Source: a virus. Taken from it: a stretch of 25,906 bases of DNA. Positions within the stretch are counted from its first letter, which is position 1. Each line of letters opens with the position of its first letter. The notes beneath the pieces are model-generated. The model saw only the letters and a list, made by a program, of their open reading frames with translations. It was not told the origin of the DNA and did not search any database. This document shows positions 7,309-16,267 of the stretch, piece by piece. Where the stretch lies: positions 1 through 25,906 of IMG/VR virus record IMGVR_UViG_3300009151_005268, one strand, 5' to 3'. Made by a program: the position numbers and the translations under genes.

Positions 7309-9486
7309 ATGGCTTTATTAGGTGGTTCTCCACTTGGACTTATCGGTGTTAGAAGTTTACCAACTTCCGATGGTATGTCAACATTTAATGGTGGTGCCAG
7401 TAGAAAAATATCAGTAAATTCATATAATAATGCATCTGGTGGACTAGTTGGTACTAGATCGTTATTTAGTGGTTCTGCATCTGCGTCAGTTGCACCCTAT
7501 GGAAATATTGGTAAAATAGGAACATCGGATGGTGGTGGTCAAGATATGTCTGGACCTTATAAAGGTATTAAAAGAAGTACTTTACACAATAATGTTGTAT
7601 ATGATATGAGTTTATTAAATATTATTGAACAACTATCAGGTACACAAGCTGAATTAAGACCATCTGACTTTGCTTATCTTAAAGATGTCGGTGTTTTTCC
7701 AAATAATAGACTAATGGTTGCAAGAAGATATGCATCACCTCATAATTCTAATATTTTCCGTAAAGGTTTGGCAACTCATCAACCGCTTGCGATTATGATC
7801 TCTTGGAAACCACAAGGAGAGGATTTTTTAAAAATTACTTTTGGTGAAAAGTGGGAAGAAGCAAAGGCGGATTTTAAGGATGTTTTAGATTCATTAGGAC
7901 AAGATTTCTTAGGTGCAGATCTTGGTAAAAAATTAGGTGGTGCTGTTGCAGTTGTTCCTTTACCAGGATTTACAGAAACAATACAACGAACTGTATTAAG
8001 AAAATTAGGTGTTCTAACTGGTGATGGTTCAGAGCCACTTCCATCAGGAAATCCAAATCTTATTAAAATGGCGAAGAGAAGACAAACTGTTGCAAGTGAG
8101 ACTGCGGGTTCTGGATTAAATTGCACGGTTTCTATACAAATGATTTGTGAATGGGAACAAAAGTTTATATCTGGTATCGATCCAACGGTTGCTTGGCAAG
8201 ATATTTTAGGTAAAATACTAACATTCGCAACTTCTAGAAGTAATAATTATGGATTAGCAAAATCTTTTGAAAGAACAATGCAAGATTGGATGGATCATCC
8301 AGATCATATAGTAAAAGACATGGTTACATATATTACCGCAGGATTGGCTGAAGCAAAGGACGCAATTCAAAAGATGATTGAAGGTTTAGATGCAAAGCCT
8401 AAAGAGGATCCTAAAAAAGAAAAAACTCAAGAAGATGAAAATGATTTAGCTAAAAAGGCAGCACAAGCAACACTAGATTTGATTGATAAAATTACAAACA
8501 GTATTTCCAGCGGTTTGTCAAAACAACTAAAAAAATATGAGATTGCTATTCAAGGAATAGCGAGATCACTTAGTGGTGCTCCTTCTACACCTTGGCATAT
8601 TACTATTGGTAATCCTTTAAGACCTATTTTTTGTGCAGGTGATATGTATATGGATCAAGATCTTGTATTAGATTTAGGACCTACATTGGCATTTAATGAT
8701 TTACCATCAAATATAAAAGCAACATTTACTTTAACTAATGCTAGACCTTGGGGTTTACAAGAAATTGCAGAGAAGTTCAACGCAGGGTCTATTAGAGTTG
8801 TTACTACTGTTAAAGATGCGAATGATCTAAATCATGGTGAAACTCTTAAAGATCAAATTTATGTTACTCCAAAAACAGGAACAGAAATAAATCCTACTAA
8901 CACTAATGTAGCAAATGTGGCTGGTGCAACTGGAGGAGCCGGTGTGGTTTCTGCGGCATCCACTACACCAACAACAAATCCACAAGTTCCTGCAACAGTT
9001 GCAACAGTTGCAGCAGGTCCTCAATTACCACCGGTTCCTACATTAGCAAATAACTTTAACACTGATCTTCCTGTACCGGGAACAACTAATTTAACGGCAG
9101 GAGCTGCAACTAATTTAGCGAATGCACAAAGTGGTTTAAGTAGCGTCACAGCAGCAGTCAATAGTGGACAAGATCAAGCAGCTGCTTTGGCGGCTAAGGC
9201 AAGTGCAGCAGCAACCGCAGCAGCAACCGCAGCTGGTACTGCCACTGGAGGTTTATTTAATGGTGCTATTGCGGGTGCAGTGGCAACGGTACAAAATGCG
9301 GCACAAAATGCCACAACGACTGTACAAAATGGAGTTGCAACAGTTGGTGCAAATATAAGTTCAATCGCGGCAAGTGCTGCAGGTACGGTAAAAGAATCTG
9401 TTAATTCGGAAAGTATAGTAGCCGATGCAAATTCAACAATAGGAACAACATTACAAAATATAGATCTTGGTGCATTCGCTCTTTAA
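7309..9486 (+). CDS. Large virion structural protein, probable baseplate/tail-tube-associated
   Basis: This 725-residue protein opens with a Gly/Ser-rich segment holding two related motifs, GLIGVRSLP (10-18) and GLVGTRSLF (45-53). A folded middle follows (about 90-500). Near its end is IGNPLRPIFCAGDMYMD (433-449) and a DLPSNIKATFTLTNARPWGLQEI stretch (464 onward), which looks like a conserved structural core of T4-type baseplate or tube-cap proteins. From about 530 to the end it is Ala/Thr/Asn/Gln-rich low complexity, with repeats of the AxNAxxxVQN type, probably helical or disordered. No signal peptide, membrane segment or enzyme motif is evident. It is the first gene of a three-gene plus-strand operon that also encodes a LysM-like baseplate protein and a cell-wall hydrolase. 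The exact T4 equivalent (gp48/gp54-like or other) is uncertain. Confidence 0.6.
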   Translation: MALLGGSPLGLIGVRSLPTSDGMSTFNGGASRKISVNSYNNASGGLVGTRSLFSGSASASVAPYGNIGKIGTSDGGGQDMSGPYKGIKRSTLHNNVVYDMSLLNIIEQLSGTQAELRPSDFAYLKDVGVFPNNRLMVARRYASPHNSNIFRKGLATHQPLAIMISWKPQGEDFLKITFGEKWEEAKADFKDVLDSLGQDFLGADLGKKLGGAVAVVPLPGFTETIQRTVLRKLGVLTGDGSEPLPSGNPNLIKMAKRRQTVASETAGSGLNCTVSIQMICEWEQKFISGIDPTVAWQDILGKILTFATSRSNNYGLAKSFERTMQDWMDHPDHIVKDMVTYITAGLAEAKDAIQKMIEGLDAKPKEDPKKEKTQEDENDLAKKAAQATLDLIDKITNSISSGLSKQLKKYEIAIQGIARSLSGAPSTPWHITIGNPLRPIFCAGDMYMDQDLVLDLGPTLAFNDLPSNIKATFTLTNARPWGLQEIAEKFNAGSIRVVTTVKDANDLNHGETLKDQIYVTPKTGTEINPTNTNVANVAGATGGAGVVSAASTTPTTNPQVPATVATVAAGPQLPPVPTLANNFNTDLPVPGTTNLTAGAATNLANAQSGLSSVTAAVNSGQDQAAALAAKASAAATAAATAAGTATGGLFNGAIAGAVATVQNAAQNATTTVQNGVATVGANISSIAASAAGTVKESVNSESIVADANSTIGTTLQNIDLGAFAL

Positions 9487-9501
9487 AAAATAAAATAAAA
9501 A

Positions 9502-10005
9502 ATGGATATATTTTCTTTATATAAAACAGTTAAATTTAGTAATGCAGATAATACTTATAACCTTTTTGAACCGACTATTCTTTTTCTTAATGATGGTTTG
9601 AATGAATACACAGTAACCGATACAGATGAAATGCGAATAGATTTAGTAATTCAAAATATGTATAATTTAGAACCAAACTCAACATATAATATATTAGAAA
9701 ATATTGATGTTATTTTAAGACTAAATAATATTGATAATCCACTAAGTGTTAAGTCAGGAATGATTTTAAAATTCCCACCTATAGGTAAGTTTGAAGATTT
9801 TAGATATTCTGAATCATTAGAAGAAACTAGTAATAATGTTACTAAACAATTAGGAGTTAGAAATAATATTAGTAAAGTAACTAGAGTAGACCCAAATAGA
9901 CAAAATTATATAGAAAATGATTACTCATTATCACCAGTTGTTTTGGATACACCAAGAGAACCTGTTAGAATAATAGATGGTAGATTTTCAATAGGAGGAT
10001 TATAA
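9502..10005 (+). CDS. LysM-like baseplate wedge protein (gp53-like)
   Basis: In this 167-residue protein, residues about 35-92 read as a LysM-type unit: YTVTDTDEMRIDLVIQNMYN, then ILENIDVILRLNNIDNPL and SVKSGMILKFPP. The order is entry threonine, helix, N-N-I-x-N-P and a closing hydrophobic strand. T4 gp53, a baseplate wedge component, has a comparable LysM-like arrangement, and the size and setting suit that role. The C-terminal 70 residues are polar, with no recognised domain. The gene starts 15 bases after the upstream stop and ends one base before the start of the hydrolase gene, so it is mid-operon. An AGGAGG precedes the next start but is embedded in this coding region. A generic LysM peptidoglycan-binding role is the main alternative. 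Confidence 0.55.
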   Translation: MDIFSLYKTVKFSNADNTYNLFEPTILFLNDGLNEYTVTDTDEMRIDLVIQNMYNLEPNSTYNILENIDVILRLNNIDNPLSVKSGMILKFPPIGKFEDFRYSESLEETSNNVTKQLGVRNNISKVTRVDPNRQNYIENDYSLSPVVLDTPREPVRIIDGRFSIGGL

Positions 10006-10006
10006 T

Positions 10007-11656
10007 ATGGATGAGATTAAATCAGTAAGAGTAAGAAGAACGGATATAAAGTCAGGTACTTTGGATATTAGAGTAACTATATATGAGGATAAACATACAT
10101 TTGGTGCAGATGATCGAATAGTTGTGGGTGTTTACAATCCATTCAAACCAGATGCAAAAGTAGTTTGGATAGAAACAACATATAAGAAAAAGGGTTTATA
10201 TAAAGATTTTACCGATGATCAATTTATAACAGACTTCATAGATATGAATTCTAAAAGTGAAGGTGGTGGTAAAGAATATGAGATAATACAAGATCCCTGG
10301 GAGAATAAAGTGCCTATTTGGAGAAAGTATGGATTTGATCCTTACTACTTAAATAATGGAGCACAGATAATTATAAGTTGGAATGAGAATAATATAATAT
10401 CGGGTGGATATACTTATAGTAGTGATACTGGCAAAGAAGTAAATACATCCTCTCTGATTAGTAAAACAAATTGGATTATTGGTGTCAATGATCCATCTAA
10501 AGATCAAAATAATTTATTACATTTCACTAAAAATAATGAAATCGATTATAGAAATAAAGCTGTTGATTGTAAAGTATATGGTGGCTTAGTTACCGATCTT
10601 TATATAATACAAGAGATTATTGAAGCTTGGAAAAGAAAAGTTCCTGGTTATGATGAATTGGCACTTTGTTCACCTAATAATGAAAGTTGTTCTATAATAC
10701 CTTATAAAAGTCCTTTAAAACCACCTGAACCAGAAACACCACCTACAGTAAAAGAAGCAGTCAATGAACCACCTAAAGAAAAAATGACAATAGTTCTACC
10801 ACCAGATGTGGTAAAGGTTAAAAGTGATATAACATCTTTTGTAGTTTATGTTGGTAAAGGGAAAGAGAAAGGATTATTAGAAAATCCGAAAACTGAAGAA
10901 GATGAATTTATTTTTGATGATTCTCCTGGTATAGATGAATACACTGAGTCTGAATTTGTCGGTAACGAGGAAGCCCCTGCGGATCTACCAGATGTTGATC
11001 CTGCCGCAAGTTCTGTACAAGAAACATCTACGGAGACCTCTTATACACCACCAGTGGTAGCATCAGGTAAAGTTGTTTCACTACCAACAACATATTCACA
11101 TACATCAACACAAGGATTTAATTTATTAAATTCACAATGGATTGGTGATCTAATAACATCTGCCATTAGTCATATTGGACACCCAACATATGATATTGAA
11201 GGAACAGAAAAGGGTGGACTTGGTTGTGCATCAGCGGTTTCTATGATGTTCTATCGAGCGTTTGGTGTTCACATGAGAACAGGTAGTGCAGTAAAAGCAA
11301 ATCCTAAATCTATTGGTGATTTTGGTAGTAAAGGAACTGGAGAACTTGCAGGTTGGTTATCAAATGGTAGTTTATATGTTAAATTAAATTGGAAGGATGC
11401 ACAACCTGGTGATATATTAAATACAGCAAAAGCAAGTAAGGCAGGTCATATTGGTGTTGTAATTAATACTAAAAATAATGACGGTAGTTGGAATGTAGTA
11501 TCTAATAGTTCTAAAGGTTTTGCCGGTGGAGGTGGTGGTGCAGTTAAACAAAACTACTCTGTTAAAAAATGGCAATCTGTTGCAGATAGAAATCCATCAG
11601 GAACATTTGCATATAGATATACTGGTCCTAAACTAGGCAGTGGAAACATAGCATAA
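10007..11656 (+). CDS. Tail-associated cell-wall hydrolase with C-terminal NlpC/P60 (CHAP-like) cysteine peptidase domain
   Basis: This 549-residue protein should cut peptide bonds of peptidoglycan during infection. Residues 1-230 are a beta-rich unknown domain, probably the virion attachment part. Residues about 235-350 are a Pro/Glu-rich linker containing an acidic segment, DEYTESEFVGNEEA (310-323). The C-terminal domain (about 375-540) has GLGCASAVSMMFYRA with candidate nucleophile Cys407, the QPGDI turn typical of the family (466-470), and AGHIGVV with candidate His481. The third polar residue may be Asn500. It is the last gene of the plus-strand operon and is followed at once by a strong hairpin terminator. 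The acidic linker motif recurs in the GH19 lysin on the other strand. Domain call fairly firm; bond specificity unknown. Confidence 0.75.
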   Translation: MDEIKSVRVRRTDIKSGTLDIRVTIYEDKHTFGADDRIVVGVYNPFKPDAKVVWIETTYKKKGLYKDFTDDQFITDFIDMNSKSEGGGKEYEIIQDPWENKVPIWRKYGFDPYYLNNGAQIIISWNENNIISGGYTYSSDTGKEVNTSSLISKTNWIIGVNDPSKDQNNLLHFTKNNEIDYRNKAVDCKVYGGLVTDLYIIQEIIEAWKRKVPGYDELALCSPNNESCSIIPYKSPLKPPEPETPPTVKEAVNEPPKEKMTIVLPPDVVKVKSDITSFVVYVGKGKEKGLLENPKTEEDEFIFDDSPGIDEYTESEFVGNEEAPADLPDVDPAASSVQETSTETSYTPPVVASGKVVSLPTTYSHTSTQGFNLLNSQWIGDLITSAISHIGHPTYDIEGTEKGGLGCASAVSMMFYRAFGVHMRTGSAVKANPKSIGDFGSKGTGELAGWLSNGSLYVKLNWKDAQPGDILNTAKASKAGHIGVVINTKNNDGSWNVVSNSSKGFAGGGGGAVKQNYSVKKWQSVADRNPSGTFAYRYTGPKLGSGNIA

Positions 11657-11690
11657 TAAAAAAACCTCTTTAAAGAGGTTTTTGTTTTTA
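11657..11690. terminator. Bidirectional intrinsic terminator between convergent virion operons
   Basis: AAAACCTCT-TTAA-AGAGGTTTT is a perfect 9-base stem with a 4-base loop. It has a T-rich tract on the plus-strand side and, read in reverse, a T-tract from the A-run at 11657-11664. It starts right after the plus-strand stop and overlaps the end of the minus-strand gene, so it can serve both. Confidence 0.85.
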
Positions 11691-11954
11691 TTGTCCTAAA
11701 GGTCTTAATCCATTATCAGAGGTTGATGATGCAGTTGCAATAATCATTAAATTATTTAATGCGGTTGCATAGGAAGAACCAGTTGCATAAATTCTAATCT
11801 CTGGCATACTAGCTTGGAAATAACCACCAGAATAAACAATTGATTGGCTAACTAATGAACTACTACCATCTGATTGTGTTGCATATGTTCCAACTGACCC
11901 GTTTCTATACATTGGTACGTAAGCAATATTAACTAAAAATTGTGGATTTGTCAT
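11688..11954 (-). CDS. Small beta-rich protein, likely virion-associated, function unknown
   Basis: This 88-residue protein is rich in Ser, Thr, Tyr, Ala and Gly, with alternating polar/aromatic pattern suggesting beta strands. A C-terminal helix-like stretch YATALNNLMIIATA lies at about 62-75. No Cys, no membrane segment and no recognised motif. It sits at the end of the minus-strand virion block, with its own exact copy of the TTTAATATATAATA element 17 bases upstream and a two-way terminator at its 3' end. It can therefore be expressed apart from the spike gene, perhaps at a high level. Placement suggests a tail or decoration component, but I cannot identify it. Confidence 0.65.
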   Translation of the reverse strand: MTNPQFLVNIAYVPMYRNGSVGTYATQSDGSSSLVSQSIVYSGGYFQASMPEIRIYATGSSYATALNNLMIIATASSTSDNGLRPLGQ

Positions 11955-11971
11955 GATAAAATATTATTTTT

Positions 11972-11985
11972 TATTATATATTAAA
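11972..11985 (-). promoter_or_regulatory. Promoter-like element TTTAATATATAATA of the 88-residue gene
   Basis: An exact copy of the recurrent 14-mer on the minus strand, 17 bases before the ATG. The leader between is A/T only. One of four exact copies in the window. Confidence 0.55.
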
Positions 11986-12000
11986 TATGAAATATTATTT

Positions 12001-13959
12001 TTAACCTCTTTCTAATTTTAGTTGGTCAAAATCTTTTTGAGCTTCTTCTTTTAAAGTCTTTTGTAATAATTCTAAGTTAGTATTTTTATAAGTTTCACTT
12101 TTTATATCTCTACCATTTGTAGAAGTTAAAGTACCACTATAATTTCCTACTGTAGTATCTTGTGTAATTATATATTCTACTTTTATATCATTATCAACAT
12201 ATAAATCTTTACTAACCATTTTACCTGCAGACCAATCTAATAAAGGACTCGTTGTATTAGTTGCCTCAACTGTTGGAGTGGTTGTAGTAGTTTCACTTGT
12301 TGTTGGAACAAAAGTATCAAACTCACTTTGTTTAGCAAAAGTATAAGTAAATGTATCTTTTTTAGCAATAGTAACTTGACTTTCACACAATGATATAAAT
12401 TGATCCCATTGTGATACGGTTTTAAATACTTGTGCACCACCAGAATAGTTAAATACATTTTCTGCGGACCCTACATCACTTGACTTATGAATTAAGACAA
12501 TTGATTTCACGTTTATTTTTTCTGATTTATAATTATAAATACTTGTAGAATCATTTATATGTATGGTAACCTCATCAATCTTTATACATTTATCTGTTTT
12601 AATTGGTGTTGTAGTAGGGTCGGATGTATAAGTATCTAACTTACATAAATCTGCATATTGTCCTAATGCCAATAATCCAACACCCTCTGGTAATAATTCA
12701 GTTTTTGGGAAATAACCAGGCATTGTTGTTATTTGATATTCTAATAATTCCCAATTTCCATTTTGATTTTTATAGAATACATTTAGTGTATCATCAAATT
12801 TATTTGATATACTTCCATTATCTTTTTTACTAGATTGAAACGCAACAATATTTAATACACCAATTTGATCATAGGTTCTATAATTCTTAGATTTTAGGAA
12901 TTTAAGAAGAGTATCTATTTTTGGATTTGATGTTGGTGATGATAATGGTTCCGCAGGTGGATTAGTATTTATCGCATTTGTTGCACCATTTGCAATACTT
13001 GAAGTCGCTGTATTAGTTACTCCATTGGTCACACTTGGTGTTGTTCCAGTAGCTGTGGGTGTATTACCCGTAGTACCAGTCGTTGCTGGACCAGTTGCTA
13101 GACTTGTTGCTGGAGGAGTAGAAGGTTCTACGTGTTTATCATTATACTCTGGCTTAGGTCCATCTACTGGTTTAAAATTCTCATTGGTTTTAGAAGTTAA
13201 ATCATTATCTTTTTTAGTAGAACTCCAAGCATCACCAAGTTGTGCAGTATCTTCTCTATGAGTATTCTTAACTGTAGAAACTTTATTATTATCCACAATG
13301 TTTACATGGTGTGATAAGAAAACAGGATCTCTTAATTGTTTATACTTCATTAAAACTTGTATCATTGCAGGATTAGTAACAACTGGTGCTCCTAAGTTAC
13401 CTAAATAAGGACCTCCTTTATCTCCCATTAAATTATCAACAAATTCATCAAACCAGTCCATCCAGTGATTTCCTAAGATCGCTTGTTGTCCGGCAGTAGC
13501 ATCTCCAATATTCACGTGTCTATTATTGTCCTTTAAATTAAGGTCAATAGTATTTTCTGTAATATTGATATTATTATACTTATGATCTATTTTTAAACCT
13601 TCTTTATCATTTACATATATTTGAGTTTTATGATCAAATATAAGTGACTTCATAGAAATATAATCTGTTGTAGATAATGATGTTAGTTTTTTTTCTAAAT
13701 TCACATTATAGTGATCTGCAGATATAAACTCTGGTTTGTGTTCATCACCAGAATCAAATACAACTAAAAGTACTTTACCTTTTTCAGGTACATTAAACTC
13801 ATTACCATTAAGATCCTTCCACGGACTGGCGAAAGGTATATCTTCTGTTTTAATATTATCAAATACATCCAGAACTCTAACCCTTGCACGACCTAATTTT
13901 AATGGATCATTATTATCTTCAACAACTCCAATATATGTTTTATTTGCTTCTACTTTCAT
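12001..13959 (-). CDS. Baseplate central spike, gp5-type OB-fold plus C-terminal L,D-transpeptidase-like domain lacking the cysteine
   Basis: Residues 1-85 of this 652-residue protein form a gp5/VgrG-type OB-fold, starting YIGVVEDNNDPLKLGRARVRV and followed by TEDIPFASPW. Residues about 95-180 are short strand repeats ending in NIGDATAGQQAILGNHWMDW, the usual run into the spike beta-helix. Residues about 265-345 are a Thr/Pro/Asn-rich linker. Residues about 347-545 resemble a phage-associated domain related, as I recall it, to L,D-transpeptidases: LNIVAFQS, NKFDDTLNVFY, TTMPG, LALGQY, LIH (His491), SGGAQVF (506-512) and TFTYTF. In the relatives I remember, the last-but-one motif is S-x-G-C-Q-V; here Ala509 replaces Cys, so the domain is probably non-catalytic. 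Unlike T4 gp5 there is no embedded lysozyme. The gene starts six bases after the preceding gene's stop, in the same operon. Confidence 0.75.
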   Translation of the reverse strand: MKVEANKTYIGVVEDNNDPLKLGRARVRVLDVFDNIKTEDIPFASPWKDLNGNEFNVPEKGKVLLVVFDSGDEHKPEFISADHYNVNLEKKLTSLSTTDYISMKSLIFDHKTQIYVNDKEGLKIDHKYNNINITENTIDLNLKDNNRHVNIGDATAGQQAILGNHWMDWFDEFVDNLMGDKGGPYLGNLGAPVVTNPAMIQVLMKYKQLRDPVFLSHHVNIVDNNKVSTVKNTHREDTAQLGDAWSSTKKDNDLTSKTNENFKPVDGPKPEYNDKHVEPSTPPATSLATGPATTGTTGNTPTATGTTPSVTNGVTNTATSSIANGATNAINTNPPAEPLSSPTSNPKIDTLLKFLKSKNYRTYDQIGVLNIVAFQSSKKDNGSISNKFDDTLNVFYKNQNGNWELLEYQITTMPGYFPKTELLPEGVGLLALGQYADLCKLDTYTSDPTTTPIKTDKCIKIDEVTIHINDSTSIYNYKSEKINVKSIVLIHKSSDVGSAENVFNYSGGAQVFKTVSQWDQFISLCESQVTIAKKDTFTYTFAKQSEFDTFVPTTSETTTTTPTVEATNTTSPLLDWSAGKMVSKDLYVDNDIKVEYIITQDTTVGNYSGTLTSTNGRDIKSETYKNTNLELLQKTLKEEAQKDFDQLKLERG

Positions 13960-13965
13960 AACTTA

Positions 13966-16209
13966 TTACTTTTTAATAAAACTAGTCGCTCCACTTAAAA
14001 TATTACTGACTGCACCTCCTGCAAAGTCTGCTAGCTCATTTCTAATATCATAGAAGAATCTATCAGTTGTGTTTGTTAAAGCAATACCCATTGGATCTTG
14101 AGGTCCAGTATAAATATTTTGTGGTGGACTAATTCCCTTTTTCCCAACAAAATCAATTAAAAGTTTATTTATTGTTCTTGATAATAAACTAACTCTACCA
14201 TTTACTAATGTTGCCAATTCCTGTTTAGCACTTTTAACAGTTTTATCCTTTAATCTTTCAATAAAGTTACCAATATTAGTATCTGCTTTTTTATTAGTTA
14301 GCTCTTTTAAAGATGTTGGAATCCCAACAGTTTTATTTTTCTCAGTAAAGTTTTTTATTGCAGATTCTGCACTACTTTTTAATATTGTTTTAGGGTCGTT
14401 TAATAACTCTAATTTTTTAGTTTGTTCTTTTGCCAACTTACTCAAATCTGCACCAATCGCAGTTTGATCTTTTGCGTATTTTTTATATTTATCTAAGTCA
14501 AATTTATCTTCTTTATCGGTAGCTTCTAAATCATCTACTTTGTCATCTTTTGTGAATAAATCCAATAAATTTGTACCATCTGCTAAGTTAACACCAAATC
14601 TACTTAGTACCGCAGGTGATTTAACACCATTATCATTAGTTGTATTAGTACCTGATGTAAAAAATCTAGGTAAAGAAGTATCACTGGTAGTGGATTGTGT
14701 TCCACCTCTTGCAACTCTTGCACCAGGATTACCAATTTTCCAAATTGCACCACCATCATAACCTATGTATTTACCAAAATTGGCAGATGGCATAAATCTT
14801 TCAAACTTAACAGTAGAGTATTTATAATCAAATTGAATACCATAAGTATCATAAGTTGCAATATTAGCCATATCAATATCTGGATTATGTGGCATTGTAT
14901 TAAAATAGAACTGACACTCCTTTAAAGAATAGACATATCTAGATAAGTTATCCTTAATAACTTCTAAGTCACCATTACCCATTGCTTTTCTAACTCTATT
15001 AAAATTTCTACATTCAGAAACTATAATATCACAATTAAATCTTAATAAATTTTCAGGAACTAAATTTTTACCATTTGGTTTAGACCAATATAATAATTTA
15101 TATAAGTGTGCTAAAGTACCCATTGTCAATGATACGTCCTCTGTAAAATCAAGTGTAATAACATCTGTTCTATAATCAACAAGGAATTTTTTCTTGTCTG
15201 GTGTATTTGATTCTATTAAATTTCCTAATCCACCAATCTTTTTAAGATAATAACTCATATAAGCTGCCTTACCACCTCTAAATATATCCTTAGAACTATC
15301 AGTATTTGCATAATTTGATTTACTTTTACTTATTGATACCTGATCTGCATTTATATTTAGATTAGTTTTAGTTCTGAATAATTTAGAAAACTGTTGTTTA
15401 AAATCCTCATAAACTGGAATCTTATATTTTATCTCATCAACACCACTATATATTTTTAGAAAATCAAGTACAGAACCATTTAATAATGGAGAAGATACAT
15501 CATCTATTATGATTTCGAATCCAAACATAACAGGAACATTATTCTCGAAAGGAGTTTCTTGAAACTGTGATAAACGTAGATCCGATTTTCCATTTTCTGG
15601 ATTCTCAATAGGAGTTAAATTATCAATTACTTGTAAACCGTGTTTAAAATAATCTGTTTTTGTATCATTAAATAATAGGTAGTAATCACGTGTACTATAA
15701 GGAGATGTTTTTAAATCATTTTTAGTTTTTGGTAACTTTTTACTTTCATTAAATCTATCACTAGTATCCAAAATAGTTGAGTTTGCACCTGGTTTTATTA
15801 GTTGTCCCATCCAATCAACATATTCATACTCTCCTAGCTTAATTTCATTTACTGTACTAGGAGTTGCATCTAAATTATTTTCAGGATTAGTATTATCACC
15901 AGTAGTACCTGCAGTATACTGATCAGTTGACTTTGGTGTTGTTCCAAATCTAAGATCTTTACTGGGGTAAATAAAATGTGGTGATAAAAAACCTTTATCA
16001 ATACTTGCTTGTGGCCATGCTGTTCCTTTTTTAATAATATTATCGATGTTTGATCTTAAATCACCTTTAATTTTATTAAGATCAACTGTCTCAATTTGTC
16101 CAGTCGCTTTGTTAAAAATAGTATATGTTCCTGCCTTATACGAGTATTTTGGAGGAGCACCAACAATTGATTGGTCACTTGCAGAGGTAGGAGTTTTACT
16201 TAGATCCAT
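13966..16209 (-). CDS. Large baseplate/tail-tube-related structural protein
   Basis: This 747-residue protein has a polar, mostly unstructured-looking N-terminus (1-125). A structured middle (about 170-480) includes FGFEIIIDD (229-237), LLNGSVLDFLKIYSG, and LLRFNCDIIVSECRNF (388-403). The stretch YVYSLKECQFYFNTMPHN (425-442), followed by GIQFDYKYSTVKFER (457-471), has the look of the central strand pair of tail-tube-fold proteins, such as gp19 and its baseplate relatives gp48/gp54. The C-terminal third is Lys/Asp/Thr-rich, probably helical. A single GTQS tetrapeptide occurs at 503-506, echoing the repeats in the hub and lysin. The gene has a promoter-like element 18 bases upstream and is followed six bases later by the spike gene. 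Role as tube initiator or hub adaptor is an inference from position and this weak resemblance. Confidence 0.5.
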   Translation of the reverse strand: MDLSKTPTSASDQSIVGAPPKYSYKAGTYTIFNKATGQIETVDLNKIKGDLRSNIDNIIKKGTAWPQASIDKGFLSPHFIYPSKDLRFGTTPKSTDQYTAGTTGDNTNPENNLDATPSTVNEIKLGEYEYVDWMGQLIKPGANSTILDTSDRFNESKKLPKTKNDLKTSPYSTRDYYLLFNDTKTDYFKHGLQVIDNLTPIENPENGKSDLRLSQFQETPFENNVPVMFGFEIIIDDVSSPLLNGSVLDFLKIYSGVDEIKYKIPVYEDFKQQFSKLFRTKTNLNINADQVSISKSKSNYANTDSSKDIFRGGKAAYMSYYLKKIGGLGNLIESNTPDKKKFLVDYRTDVITLDFTEDVSLTMGTLAHLYKLLYWSKPNGKNLVPENLLRFNCDIIVSECRNFNRVRKAMGNGDLEVIKDNLSRYVYSLKECQFYFNTMPHNPDIDMANIATYDTYGIQFDYKYSTVKFERFMPSANFGKYIGYDGGAIWKIGNPGARVARGGTQSTTSDTSLPRFFTSGTNTTNDNGVKSPAVLSRFGVNLADGTNLLDLFTKDDKVDDLEATDKEDKFDLDKYKKYAKDQTAIGADLSKLAKEQTKKLELLNDPKTILKSSAESAIKNFTEKNKTVGIPTSLKELTNKKADTNIGNFIERLKDKTVKSAKQELATLVNGRVSLLSRTINKLLIDFVGKKGISPPQNIYTGPQDPMGIALTNTTDRFFYDIRNELADFAGGAVSNILSGATSFIKK

Positions 16210-16227
16210 TAAGTTAAATTATATTTG

Positions 16228-16241
16228 TATTATATATAAAT
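16228..16241 (-). promoter_or_regulatory. Promoter-like element of the tube-related/spike operon
   Basis: The minus strand reads ATTTATATATAATA, 18 bases before the ATG at 16207-16209. Spacing matches the other virion genes. Confidence 0.5.
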
Positions 16242-16267
16242 TATCCTAGTTCTTATTAGACTATACT

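Noticed and set aside
8827-9024. Cys-rich minus-strand frame that looks like a small metal-binding protein
   Set aside because: It is antisense to the Ala/Thr/Gln-rich tail of the 725-residue protein; Cys and Trp codons arise from the complement of Gly/Ala/Gln codons.
9164-9358. Gln/Leu-rich plus-strand frame
   Set aside because: A shifted frame of the Ala-rich low-complexity coding region, with no start context.
9989-10006. AGGAGG as a Shine-Dalgarno for the hydrolase gene
   Set aside because: It encodes the last residues of the preceding gene, and no other start in the window shows a Shine-Dalgarno, so it is probably coincidental.
13025-13261. Hydrophobic plus-strand frame resembling a small membrane protein
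   Set aside because: Antisense to the Thr/Pro/Asn linker of the spike protein; no promoter-like element or credible start context.
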